Below, in pieces: positions 25,801 through 38,760 of a stretch of 64,000 nt of DNA. How positions within the stretch are numbered: the first letter of the stretch is position 1; the number at the start of each line of letters is the position of its first letter. Location of the stretch: positions 13,633,060 to 13,697,059 of the forward strand of contig OX442314.1 of assembly GCA_949358305.1 (NCBI GenBank), given 5' to 3'. The DNA comes from Strigamia acuminata. Lineage: Eukaryota > Arthropoda > Chilopoda > Geophilomorpha > Linotaeniidae. Below the pieces are notes generated by a model. The model had not been told where the DNA came from. It searched no databases and worked only from the letters and a program-made list of their open reading frames with translations. Made by a program: the position numbers and the translations under genes.

Positions 25801-26296
25801 ATTGGATGGATTAAAAGCTACACCGTGGAACTTCGAACCTAATGATGTCGCAGTGCTGAATCACACCACTGAAACAGAATCGTCTATGCAAATGACTTCA
25901 GACTAATGATTTCTTTGGAAGAATTTTGTATTTACGTTCAAATTAAATCCTGCTTCCCTCAAATAAAGAGACATTTTATTCATAAACAATCAAGTCGACA
26001 AAAAATGCATTACAAAACGTGTTTCATTCCAAAAAAAGCATGTTTTATAACAAATTTTGACCCGAATTAACTGCTTACACTAATGAATTGCATGTAAACT
26101 TAAATTAAAAATACATAACAAACCACCATAGCTTCAACAAAGTTATGTTAATTAAACTAGAGCTCTAATGCACATGACCCTTAATAAATAACCACATGAT
26201 GCAAAACACACAATTCGTCAAAATAAGAAAGTATTGAAAGGAAAAAAACAAGAAAATGTAAAAGTTAAGGTGAAAGAAAGAAAGAAAGATATTCAC

Positions 26297-26483
26297 CTTG
26301 AGCTGAGAAGGCACGCCTACCTCGATGGGGGCCATCGTCTGCTCAGGAACGCAATGGTTTGGGAGAGGGGGCCGCCGAAATCGGGCTAGGTCTTCATAGA
26401 GGACGCAGGGTGACTCCGACCGGACACAATGATTCTGCGGAGATGTCTTACACGGAAGGAAATTCTGCATTTTCTTCTTATGT
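26297..26483 (-). CDS. Internal coding exon: juxtamembrane cytoplasmic segment
   Basis: This 187-bp exon has a T-rich acceptor ending TTGTTGCAG at 26484 and a donor CAAG|GTGAAT at 26297/26296. Its first base completes the lysine codon left as AA by the exon at 46567, and the next codons read HKKKM, a typical stop-transfer basic cluster directly after the transmembrane helix. It encodes 62 codons and ends in phase 0, matching the start of the terminal exon. Visible elements are the tyrosine motif LYEDL (YxxL type, a possible sorting or SH2-binding site), an arginine/proline stretch RRPPLP, and several cysteines near the membrane that could be palmitoylated (inference). Phase fit on both sides and the location of the basic cluster support membership in the same gene. 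The flanking introns are about 12.6 and 20.1 kb, so this small exon is isolated in AT-rich DNA. Confidence 0.78.
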
Positions 26484-29400
26484 CTGCAACAAAAAATAAA
26501 AAATAAAATTACATGTCTCTAGAAAATTACACTTTCTAAGGGTCCTTTTTAAAGCCCAAAGTTATTTCTCCGAAGAGTCAACTGCGTGTGAAACAAGCGG
26601 CATCAGCGAGCTGTGGATAATTACTTTATGATTAAGCCGAAACTATGACGCGCATACGCTCAAGAAGCAACGTCGACATCCAAGATTGCTCGATGCATTC
26701 ATTAAAAGTGGAAATCCCTTGTACAGACACTAAGCCAAGCGTGCAAAAGCAAACAGACGTTGGCAAAAGAAATGCAAACTCCTTTATATTATCACACGAG
26801 CAATTCCAACAAGAGCAAACATATATCTGACAACTTAATGCTACGTATATACCCTCATTCTTTAAGACCATCAACTATTCTTCTTTTTAATGCTCTTTTT
26901 TTGCTCCAACAATTAAAATCGCCATCTTTAATACAAGATAGAATTATGTCAACATCATTAAGAGTAATGTTCGTACCCTGACATAATTAAAAGTGGTAAA
27001 CTAACTTGATATTTTACCAAATAATTATTGAATGTATTAATTTTAAAATACGTGTAGAATTAACTGATTTATTCCATTGCAAGATAGAAAAATTTGCCAG
27101 AACCGCAACAAAGAGGTAATAATACACAATGGCCTCGTTTTCAGCCGGGCATGAAATGCACTTGCGTAATCATAAGACCGGCCATTACACAATTCTAATG
27201 TGAGAGTAAAAACAATAGCGTTACTAAATGACTGTCTTGTTTTCTTTACCCTATAATCGCGTGTTTTTAGTCTTTTTTAAAAATTATTTTTAAATGCATG
27301 TTGATACATTTTTTTTTATTTTTCACAAATAAATATTATTTTCAATGAATAAACAACACACAAAAAATAAAAAAAAATCGTCATTCTCTGTTTACAATTG
27401 AAAAAACGTCCAATAAAAACCAAACTGCCCTTATTTAATTTCTAAAGCGACGAATGCACGAAAAAACACAATAAATAATAAAACTTGTATTGCATATCGA
27501 TCAACCACAAACAATTTCTTCCCTCAGTCTTTTCCCCTTCCCACGATGCACTTTTATTGATTTCTCCAGCAAAGGGAAGACTAGGTGAGTGTGGGGAGAT
27601 AGAGGGGCAGATGAGAACTGGCACACAGAGCTCACTGCATCCGACTCGTCCACGCGGAAGAAACTGAGATTTTCCCGCTCTTCCACCTCGCTACTCTCCC
27701 TACTGATAACATCGTTATCCAGCCCGCTTTTCTTCTGTATGAATATAGAAATAACTGACCCACTCCCCTCTGTTTCCACTTACCACACCCATTCAACATC
27801 AAACAAAATATCTCCATTTAAAGAATAAAAGAAAAAAAAAAAAAAATATTAAACACGCACGATTTAACATAAATAGCATTTTAAAAATGCTTATAAAAAT
27901 TCTTCCTCGCTCTCAACCGTGCAGAAAATGTGGGATTTTACAGCAATCCCTTCGCCCCCTATCGAGAAGAAGTTTATCTGCATTAAAATATAATTCGAAT
28001 CAACGAAAAACACAAAAAGAAAAGTTGCGCAAATAAATTCGCGCAAAGAAGAAACCAAGTCGCAAATAAAGAGTGGCCAACGAGACTGACGAGTCAAAAG
28101 AGGCCACTTGCGAGTCCCCTCTGGAGCACGAGCATTTGGTCGGAATTAAACGAATTTAAAAGTTGCCTCTTATTCCAACCCCTTGCTGGGGTTAAACATG
28201 ATGGAACCGCAAATTAAGTGAGAGAAGCACCAAGGGTTATCCAAAAGGTGAATTAGGCAAGGCACAGAGAGCGCAGCGCCTCCACGAGATAAATCATTTG
28301 TTGCTTTCGACTTCTTTTAAAGTTCACCGCACTTGGATTTAAATTATCGCTCGCAGAGGGTAGAGAAAAAAGAAAGACGTAGGCGTTTGACCGTTTAATG
28401 CGTGACGTTTGAAAAGGGACAGAAAGAGTTAAGAGGCGAGAAGAAAAGAGAAGAGAAAAGAAATAATGAGTTGTGACTCTGCCGTTATTGAGTATGTGGC
28501 TGATTGGATTTGGGCGAGCGTGTAAAATCTCATTCGTCAATAGCCAATAACGGGAGACAATCCATCAACACTTGATCCTGGGGGCTTTTCGTGACTCGAC
28601 TCCTGCGGTGCAGATTCCTTCACCTTGTGCAAACCTTTCTGTCTGTCTCTGCACTCCACATATATTCAAGGTGACGATAAACGAGCGCCGTGTCACCTTG
28701 CTCAACTCTCCACTACATCACTTTTCAAACGATTCGTCACGCGAGTTCGCCTTTAAAAACTTTATGCATTACATACTAATACTGAACCAAGATTAATTTA
28801 ACGCCGCCATCTTAATAACTCTTCAGGTGGTTGATGGGGCGTGGCTGATGAGAAACTGAAGATGGCAGGGTCGCAGTTCGCTCAGGCAATTATCACTCAG
28901 CACATGATTGTGGCATTAGCCATGATCAGCTGTGAAGCGCGCGCCTTCTCCCCACTGCTCGGCCCTGCACTGCAGGGATTACCACGTGACAGGTGACGTG
29001 CTTACAATCCGGCACATCATTAGCGCGACGTCTCATTTTGTTTCAAACCCATTGACAAATTCCCCACATTCAAATCAATTTTTTCAAATCAATATTTCAC
29101 CTCAAATTCGAAACAAACTTGAAATGCCCAAATGTTTACATAAAATTGCGAATCCAACATGGCGTCTACTCAACCAAACTTCGGAAATGATTGAGTCACA
29201 AATTGTCATTTTAAAAGCGAGCCGTTTAAAAAAACGGTAGCCCCTTTTTAGTGCTTTCATTGCCGGTTGCGAGCAATGGTAAAAGTCTCTCAAAAACTAG
29301 CTCGCAACTGTCGTAAGTTTTTTATTGCGCATGTGCGGTAGTTATCGGAGACCCCCATAAACCGAACTACGCAAAATCCACTTATTCGAAAGTTCCTATT

Positions 29401-29656
29401 TATTCGTAACGTATCTGCATTTCTTCTTTTTGTTTTTTGTTTCCACTCAAAAATCAATATGAGCTAAAATGTATTTTGCTATTATATGAGTGCACGAAAA
29501 ATTATTCATAAATGTGAATTAAATCAGGTTTAAAGATCTCTTTCTGCATCACCGATTCCCACTCATCCTGTCGTAATTTTCTTCTCAGACCCCTGATGGA
29601 ACTAGAGATTCACGTTTCCTAGTCGTGTGCACAGAAAGTGCCATTTGCAAATGAAA

Positions 29657-29685
29657 TGGCGCTCTTCCGGATGAAGAGGGCGCCA
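29657..29685. promoter_or_regulatory. Inverted pair of GGCGC-containing motifs
   Basis: TGGCGCTCTTCC, a GGATG spacer from the shared region, then AAGAGGGCGCCA. The two halves are near-inverses. AGAGGGCGCC resembles the core recognised by CTCF-type zinc-finger proteins (family knowledge). Function is inferred only; it lies in the long intron. Confidence 0.25.
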
Positions 29686-30730
29686 AACACTCGTCCTGTA
29701 ATCGACGTGAATTTCCTCTTTCATTTTCTCTACTACCTTACCTTCTATACGAAAAGGATAGAGAGAAACCACAGCGTGTGATCACTTCATTCCTTCTTTT
29801 CCTCCTTTTTATTTCTCCCTTCGTGAGAGTTCATTTCACGTTACCTGCACGAGTGCCGTATATCAACTCCAGGAGAAATAGAACTCAAAAAACACACCCA
29901 AACTAACACACAAAAAACCAAAAAAAAAGAAAGGAAGAAATGAAAAACTAATAATAATAATAAAAGCAATTTCCTTTCCCTTTCCAACACAACAAAATAT
30001 AAACGAAATAGCAAAAATAAAATAAAACCCCGAATTGTCATTTATTTCAAGGGTCTTTTGACTCTTTTCCCTTTATCAACCTTGATCAAACTGTCCAGAA
30101 GTCGAATAAAATATCAAGAATATTGAAAATTCCTTCCCTATTTCAAAAGAATGAGTTGTGGGGAAATTGGAGCGAGGGGAGAAAACATATATGGCCAACT
30201 TGAAATTCAAACTCGAGAAAGGAAGATCAATAACTTGTGACTAAAGGAAAGAAGAAATAGTAATGCAATGCTAATCGGGCGACGGATCAACAAGAAACCG
30301 CTGCTGCAATGCTCACTGTAAGCAAAGTTATCAGAAGAAGAAACCACGTGCACATGCCTGCCAGAAGGTCACCGTATGTGTCGACTATGTTTCCAACTGA
30401 GAATACTGCAAGGAATTGAAAAGGTTTTTACACTCCTGTCACAAACCCCCATACAAACTGCTTATCGCACCTCGGCCGACAGTTTGCACAACTTTACGTT
30501 TCACTAGACACGCTGATTAATTATTGATCCTTTACCCTTACCTGCGTTACACTTTTTTTCCTCCATACTTTTTGCTTTTGCATCACATTCCACGACAGGA
30601 AACTTATCCATATAGAAATATGCCGCCAAAAAATCATAACTTTTTGCAAACTTTCCACTCACCCGCAGAAATAAATAAATAAAATTCCATGTTTAATTTT
30701 TCCCCCGAAAAGAAAAAGCAGAAAAAAATG

Positions 30731-30760
30731 TTTTTTTTATTTTTTTTATTTTTTTTATTT
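30731..30760. repeat. T8A tandem repeat
   Basis: Three units of eight T and one A, 9-bp period. Confidence 0.85.
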
Positions 30761-31468
30761 TACTAATACCCAATTTCCATCCGCGGAATATAACCTTAGA
30801 AACCCCATGCGGACAGATCAAAAAAGCAGTAGGAAAGTACGTACTCTTATCATCTTCATACAATGCGAAACAATCTCTATACACTCCATAATAAAAAGAC
30901 CCAATGCACTGCTTGTGTCGAATAAAACCTGGTAATATTCGCATACACACATTCCTTAGGCGGATTTGCACAAACCAGGGGTGCAACTGCGGTCTCTTTA
31001 CATACAAAACACGTCCTTTGGCCAAAGGCACCGAAAATTCCACACAAAAATATGATTACAAAATGTGTATCGTATTACGAGACTTGAAACCACATCACCA
31101 AATAATGAAATAAAGTGCGATCTTACACTTCTTATATTTTACACAAATTCCAATACAAAACTTACAACTTTCCTTCTATCATTCATCTTGAAATTTGAAG
31201 CTAATAAGATACGAAAAGAAAAATTATTAAGTGATGTATTAAAAAAGGTCGAAAAAGAGGTCGGTGTAGAGGAAAAACTTTCACCATTATAAAGAAAAAA
31301 AAAAACCATCACACTCAACTAACGGAAAAGTTCAATTCACCAAGGAGCATGATTGAAAAATTAATCGAAATAGCCAGAGAAAATGACACTTTCCCGCATT
31401 ACACCACAACACGTTAAAAACTACTCGAGGGATAACATTACCGAACAACCCCCCAAATGGATCGCCCA

Positions 31469-31494
31469 AAAAAAAAAAAAAAAAAAAAAAAAAA
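31469..31494. repeat. Poly-A run
   Basis: An uninterrupted run of about 25 A ending in ATGACG. No target duplication or retrocopy body was recognised in front of it. Confidence 0.85.
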
Positions 31495-34043
31495 TGACGA
31501 TGAAACTAAAAGATAAAATACAGATAAAAGAAATTTTAATTGCTATAAAGAATTTTTTTTTAAAATGATTTACGGCCAACGTTTTATTTTATTAAATATT
31601 GATCAGAATCAAAGAGTCGACCCCCCGCTGCAGGTTGAGCTTTGGTACTCTTGTACTCTGTCACGCAGGCCGAATACAAACATGCGGAATCGCGGTTAAG
31701 GGATGCAAAGGTCATTCACCGTCTACAAAACAATCAAAACAAATTATTACCAACACTTGTTGGCTTGTTTTCAACAGAAACTGCTTTGGATACAGCTTGG
31801 AAAATCTGTGTCGCGTGCATTCTGATGAGTTGTGTGACCATTCGAAAAAAAATCTTTCAAAAATAAAATTGCCAGTAAACAAATACAAAAATTCCAGTTT
31901 AAAGTTTAATATTGTTATCAATTGAGTTTTTCCTTACGCATTATTTCTACCTATCCATTGTTCTTTTCTATTGCTAACAAGAAAATAACACAGAAACGTC
32001 ATTTTTAAAGCGTTTTAGGTTCATATTTGCACTAAATCAAACAAAAAACCCATTTTTTTCAGTTAAAAAGTGCAATTTATCGCCATCAAATACTTTCTCC
32101 GCACGTAATAAAAAGATCAATTGAAGCACATAAAATATTAACTTTTGCGTCTGAATAGTGCTTTTTAGAAACTGCAAATATCCGAATTGACATTTGCCAA
32201 ATTAAAGAACGCAGAATTGTCTGTACCGAATTTTCATATTCATTTTCATCCACAGTATTGTTTACACCATGTGTGTTTACGTTTATTTATTGTTAACATA
32301 TGTAAACCTATACTATAAAAACATTTTCCCAGAGTATAGATCTTTTTATTGTAAATAAACGCCATTTAAAATTATCACTTGTGAACAAAGTTTCAGGTAA
32401 ACAACTGTTATATTTAAGCGTTGTTAAGTAAATAATTACTTTGTAACACTTAAAGCCGAGAACGAATCTCTCGAGACTATTTTGCACTTATTGTTTATTT
32501 AGCGATAGTACCCGTTTGCTTTTTTTTCCTCTCATTTTGTGTGCTTTCAAACAAGCACTTCATTCAATGCACTATAAAATAATTAAGGGATTAATATTTT
32601 AACACTAAATTAATTTAAATTTCCATTTCAAAGCAAACCATCAAGGCAAATTCATCGACATATTTCATTTATCATAAAAGGTCAACTTTAATTATTTATT
32701 TATTTATAGAAGAGAAAAAAAAAATGAAATCTAAATTTCATAATTATTTATTAAAATTTGATCATAAAAATTCCTTAAACTCTCTTACATTAATGAAAAT
32801 CCCAACTCGAGAAACCGCCAAACAGTGGCGCCACCGTTCGACAAAACCCGCATCAACTCATCTTGAGCATCAAGCATATTGCTCCGAATTCGTCATCAGT
32901 GGAAAAGTCGCAGCTGCTGACCTTTGTTTGCATCTTTGGTTCTAGCGTTTTAATTATGATTTCGTTAGCAAATGTGCGATTATGGGAGTGGAGAAGGGGA
33001 TTTAAGCAATTTTGTGCATGATTTAACCACCGTTACAAAGCCTTCCTTTGTTCCGGGGCTTCCAGAAAACCATGATAAGTGACACCGCAGCAGTGGTGCC
33101 ATCACACGTGCTGACACAACTGGCATTCGTGCACCATTCAGTGACGCCAGCCGATGGCTTTATTTACATTCGTTCATTAATTTACCATTTTTCAAACATA
33201 CACAAAAGCCGTGATTAAGCAGCATGCAAAAACCAATATTGGCATTCAACACACCATACAATTCATGCAGATAAAAATCGAGCTTAATGAATATCCTCAT
33301 CTTATTCACACATGATTTCACTTTTACCTTGGCGTAATCCATGACGCCTTTCTAATTTGACATGAAAAACCACGGCAAACTCATTACTTACTTTGTTGGT
33401 GCGATATATTATTTTTCTTTTTCTTTGCTTTTTTTTTTAGAGGCAACTAAACGCGTATATTAAGCAACCACTGGTGCCCAAATGACGCGGTAACAGCTGA
33501 CGTTTTAGGAAAAAGTCAAAAAAAGAAAAGTGAATTTTTAACACAAAAGACAAAGCAACGTTAACTCAATTGATTCAATATCAAAAAGAAAAAAAAAAAA
33601 AAAAAAAAAAAATAAGTTTCAAGGTAATGTTAGCATAAATTTTAATGACTTCTTTTCAAAATAAAGCCTTTGTCCCGTTCAATATCCCATACAAAAGCAT
33701 TAAAGTTTGGTTCCAGATGCAGATGATATTGTGATAAAAATCATAACAAAAATACGCCAAAAATCCAAAAAAATCGAGAAAAGAAAAAGTTCCAGCCGGA
33801 TATTAATTTCTACCCAAAAAAAAAAGAAAAAAAGAAAAACCTTAGTGTTTTATTGGTGAGTAAGTTTTAAGAAAAGATATCAGAAAGTAATCTAGAGCAG
33901 CAAGGCTGGAGAACAAGTAGCAAGGCAGTGCAAAATGATATTAAACGATCAATCCAAACACGCTGAAAATTACGAAGGGTGCGAAGAACTGCAAAGGTAA
34001 AACGACGAGACGAGTTGGCGCCCTCATCAATCCCCCATTTGCA

Positions 34044-34404
34044 ATGGTGGATCGTTTAATCCAATTGGACGGAGCTCGAGAGCAGCCAGTCACGGCTCTT
34101 AATGAAGTGTGGCCTCAGCCTTCGAGCGATGGTCTCAAAGGATTAGAAGATAAATTTGGAATCGACCCATCCCCGTGTAGACCAACTAATAACTACTTAA
34201 GGCGAGCTGAATATCGATTTTCAATTTTTTCCCTCCTTTTTCTCCCAATGAAAAAATATTCTACATCAGTTCGGTATCATCTCTGGGGTGGTCGCCCGAA
34301 GGATAGGCGTGGAACAGTGCGTGAGGTCCCTTGCCTAAACGCCGTGACGTTGCTAATAACTGCACCTGTTGGCCCACCGGCCAGTGCCCACAGGAAACGA
34401 CCAG
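34044..34404 (+). other. Weak candidate first coding exon
   Basis: An ATG in good context (GCAATGG) opens a frame of 132 codons, and a strong donor CCAG|GTGAGA lies inside it at 34404/34405, leaving 120 codons plus one base. The first part (MVDRLIQLDG and onwards) has a mild excess of RNY codons, but third positions are AT-rich and the middle is a hydrophobic low-complexity stretch. It sits on the opposite strand inside a long intron. A frame of this size is not rare by chance in 64 kb, so no function is proposed. Confidence 0.15.
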
Positions 34405-37400
34405 GTGAGAGCAACTCATTTATAAAGAAAGAGCTACCATAATGTGCCAAAAACTCCATCCTCCAGCCATTCCCATCTAAATTTTACAACTTTGCTTATA
34501 AATATGCATTCTGCAACGACAAACACACGTCAAATTTGTCGAAACCTTGGAGAAAAGTCCAAATTTAGCTGCCCTAGTAATAATTCTTGCTAAAACCGCT
34601 TGAAAAAATTGACAAGTAAAGAAATTGCTTGTGCCATGTACTCGTGAATAGGTAAAACTCGACCTTGCAGGTCATTTGATTCATCAACCAAGCGTGATAA
34701 TTACAAATCAGACTTGATGTGACGTTAAAATTACACCTGCATTTAAGTAGCTACAGCTAAATTAATAGCTATTATTAGACGCAACTACCGAAGTAGCAAA
34801 TAATTAAGCCACCCAAAAAGAATGGTGTTTTTTTTCGCTTTCTCTAAATAGAAAACATCTTCTATCAGGGTGGCCTGTTTCCATTTTCCTCGCCTCGCCT
34901 CAGATAGCGAGCTGTCAGCGCTTGGTAAAGACCTTGGGAAAGGAAGAGTGGGAAGAGCACAGCTTCGTCCGCCATCTCTTCTTCTACTTCTTCATGTGTG
35001 GTCTTCTGGTCGCTTGATACTACTCATCACCGAATCGATGAGAAGAATTAAAAGAAAGGAAACTACTCGGCAAGGAGAGTTCATTTTACACGTATCGTGT
35101 ATCGTGCTCTTGTCAGCACCGCAAGGCATCGCGGGTAACAAGAGAGGTGGCATTCCAAAGAAGTTGGCAACAATTTTTAATATTACTTTCTTTTTTTTTT
35201 AGCTTACCATAAAACGAGAACAATTTCAGACCAATTTATATACAACCATATAAACAAAAATTAAAATTGCTCGTAAAAAGAAACCATTTTGTTTTTTTTT
35301 CTGGGCTGTGTGAGGTCAATTTGCGGTGGTCAGGACTTTTATTTTGCCATTTACGAAAAAAAAAAAATAACGATTAAATCTATTAGTTAATGAATCTAAT
35401 AAATGCTTAACGATGACGATCGATAAATGGATTTTTGCAATATTAAATTAAACGAGAAAAAAAATAAAAATAAATTAAAAACTATTAAATTTTCTCTCTC
35501 GCAGTTTTTGCTCGAGGAAACTCGAGAGAGCTCAAAGACATTAATGAAAATTGAAATTCAACATGTTTTTCTTTTACTCCAATACCTACACCTAAATTGA
35601 CTATTATTTCTTTCAATTTCCATTAAGTTGCCTAGTTTATAAACAAAACTTGTAGCAAACTCGTTATCGCGCATCACCGAATTCAAATTCATTTTCACAA
35701 TTGCTAAATTAAAACCAGACATTCACACAATTCAACATTGCACAAAGAGCGAACAAAGAAAATAATAATAACAAAAATAAAAATAAAAAACAAAAAAATT
35801 ATTACTATACTTTCTAAAATAACTCATAAAAATTCAAATGAAACACACTCAATTTCAATTCGCCAAAATAAAATCAAAAACAAACAACCCAGCGTTCTCT
35901 AAACAACCTCCGAAGATGCGAATATATCGTCAGGTGAGTTCTTAAGGCCACTTAGAAAACAACGCCAATTGAAAACACGACCTCGCCCTCTCAACTTTTT
36001 GCAAAATGAAAGTCAAGGCTGAGAATAAGTCATCAGTAAAATAATGGGGCCGACTCCACCTGGAGAGAAAAGGGAAGGTAGAGAGAGAGAGAGAGAGGGA
36101 CAGATCCAAAGCCGACCAACAGCGGATTTATGGAGACGGCAACAGCGATTTACGACCTCTTGGCACGCTGTAAGAGCCAATGGCAGACAAAAGGAAAGAA
36201 CACTAACCTCGAATATTAGTGTCTGGACATGGCCGAACCATCACGCAATCTTCAAAGCCCTTTCCCAAAATTGTCTTCAATTACTTAAGGCCCAAACCTA
36301 TTATTTATCTTTATTAATTTCATTTCATCTTGCAATAAACAACGGTAAAATACAAATAAATTACAATTTAAAATTATCAAGCCAAGACACCACTTTCAAA
36401 ATAATAATTTACCTTTTTTTATTTTATCTAATTAGAAAAATAAATTGTTTTCATGGCGAAGCCGAACAGCGTATATCAATCTGTCACAAATTCGAACCGA
36501 CGATTCTAAACAAGAAAAACAAAAAGAAACCGCAAAGTGTTTGATTTGCCCAAACTCATTCTCCTCAATATACTCCACAAACTTATCCCTTTATCCCCAC
36601 CTATAGTGAAAATACCAATTGTGCAGTCCACAAGAATCCCTTGTCTCTTTCTGCACTCTCTTAAAACGATTTTTCTTTCTCAACTCCCGTGAGAAGCCAG
36701 TTCACGCAAAGCCGATATTTTATTCAAGAAAAAAAAACCCTTCCTACACTTTCCTACACCTTTCTTTTTTCCGTGCAACCATGAAATTTAATGCTCATCT
36801 TGATCAATAGATAATTTCGCTGGTTTACCAGTACACCCACCACAACTCGTGTATCAAAAGCCCGCTCCCTCACCCCCACGATTTTCCTAAAGCCATTCAC
36901 ACAGATGATTCCAATATTTTATCCATTTTATATTCCTCTTTCTAACATTTCATTTTTTTCCCTTCCTTAGATTTATATTCTTCTTCATTTTTATTGTTCG
37001 AAAAACTGATTTCAAGCACCATCAGACAATTTGTGGCTTGCTCAGGTGAAATACAACTCCTCCGACATGATTATCCTCTTGGGCTGAATTTATGTCGACA
37101 AGGAGTGCAGTGTAAACAGAAATTAAATGAGAAAACCCCTCGTTTTCTGTATCCATAACTTCAAACCCAAACAACTCATAAAAGTAAAAAATACACAAAA
37201 AAAAATATGTTAAAAAAAAAAAATTATCCTATTATACCAAAATTTTATTATAAAATAATAAAAACAATAATTTAATCACTAAGAAAATGTCCACACTCAT
37301 CTTTTCACCTTCCTTTAGCTTCGGATTAAACCAAGACGCCATATATCTGTCCGCACTTGGCCGCATAAGGAATGGAGGCGGACGCGGACACCCTGATGTG

Positions 37401-38641
37401 CATGCTTTTTCTATTTTTTTTATACTTTTCTTCATCGTGCCTTTTCATGGCTGCAAATGGGCAAATATTGCCTCAAGGGAGAAAGAACCGGGTTGAGAAG
37501 CAGGTAAAGTAGCCTGGCGAATGACTCGAGTGAAAACAATAAGGTGTGCAACGATTCCCTTCCCAGTGTGAAGGATTTTAGCAATTCATATATATACGAC
37601 CAAAAATGCAGCAACTGGCGACGTGAGCGGGATGAAAATGATCATCAACTCAACTTCCATTCCAATATCTCTCCACTAAAAATTTCCTACTTTTACTCCT
37701 ACAAAATAAACTAAAAGAATAAAAAGAAAGAGAAAAAAAAGAAAAACACGCAGACAATGTTTTTGAAGCACTTTTCATTCTTATTTCCATAGGAAAACGA
37801 AAAAAAAATAATTATTTTTCGATGCCTCAAACCGGGCAATTATTTTTGTTAATTAAAAACTCATTACCGTTTTAATAGAGTTGGGAGTGTTTAACATTCG
37901 TACGAGAAAGAATTTTTTCTATTAAAAAAAAAATTATGGTAGGAAGGGAAAAAATTGACGCACGTAGGAGGGGCTGCTGCAGCCAATCAATCATGAGCCT
38001 CCAGAAAGAAGAAACGCTTGATGCTCTTGGTTCCCTTATTAGTGAACTCTCTTTAGACCAAAAATAAGTTTTAAAAATATTTACATTAAATGCTAAAAAA
38101 TAAAAGGCAATTGACCATCCCGCATTCCAACATCGAAATGCGCGCAATAATGTGGCGAGTTTTTACGCAAAGCGTAAAGCTCATCAATCTTAGCCAGCAT
38201 TTTCAGTATCATCATCTTCAGTTCATTTCCCGCGTCCCGAAGTCAGATATCGAGCAATTACTCATCGTAATTATTCCAGAAACTGCTTTAATTCCACCAG
38301 CGTGGCAATTAATCTGACGCTCCAAAAGCTACAAATAACCAAAAAAACTGACCCACATTATGTAAACTAACCACTTCCGAGACCCCAAGCAGAAGCCCCC
38401 ATTTATTTTTCAAAAAATCAACTTCTAAATAGAAATAAATCCACAAAAGCGCCATAAAATCTGAAATTCAAACTTGGCAAATTGGGACAAATATTGATTA
38501 AAAACGCAAATATCTCGAGAACGAAAGCTCGGATCGTCAAAAACTAAACACCAAACGAAAAAGCGGAAAAAACTGCACCAGAAACACTAATTAAACAACA
38601 CTACTCACAACTAATAATTAATATATCTTTAATTAAACAAT

Positions 38642-38760
38642 AAGGGGTTTCATAAATGATGCGCTGAAGGCGCTGAAGTGATTATTCCAATAATCACAAT
38701 CGTTGTATTATTGAAGACCCACGCTAGGTGGTGCCAGGTCCAATTGATTATACTATTGTC
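38642..38760 (+). mobile_element. Partial copy of the AAGGGGTTTCA element
   Basis: It starts with AAGGGGTTTCATAAATGATG and runs closely parallel to the left end of the element at 55166, through CGCTGAAGGCGCTGAAGTGA, CCAATAATCACAATC and TATTGA..ACCCAC. It then carries an extra GCTAGGTGGTG and continues, recognisably but diverged, to about 38760. The right inverted end was not found, so the copy is truncated or heavily decayed. Confidence 0.65.

Larger units (their letters stand above)
13726..26296 (-). other. Inferred long intron between the juxtamembrane and tail exons
   Basis: The interval is bounded by the donor GTGAAT at 26296 and the acceptor TTATTTATAG at 13726, about 12.6 kb. It is AT-rich with many homopolymer runs. 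It holds the 31-bp tandem repeat at 23643, the perfect hairpin at 22164-22195, an ATAAATTT repeat near 15463, an A8G repeat near 20860, a CCA/poly-A stretch near 18250, and a GC-richer block at about 20540-20810 with no convincing exon. No coding exon with matching phases was found, but short or alternative exons cannot be excluded by eye. Confidence 0.7.

Noticed and set aside
31670-31866. Plus-strand frame after a good-looking acceptor CTGTCACGCAG, reading AEYKHAESRLRDAK
   Set aside because: The start looks helical and coding-like, but no donor follows and the frame dissolves into AT-rich sequence.
36044-36544. 166-codon plus-strand frame
   Set aside because: It begins in a GA-microsatellite-derived RE-rich stretch and continues through low-complexity AT-rich sequence.
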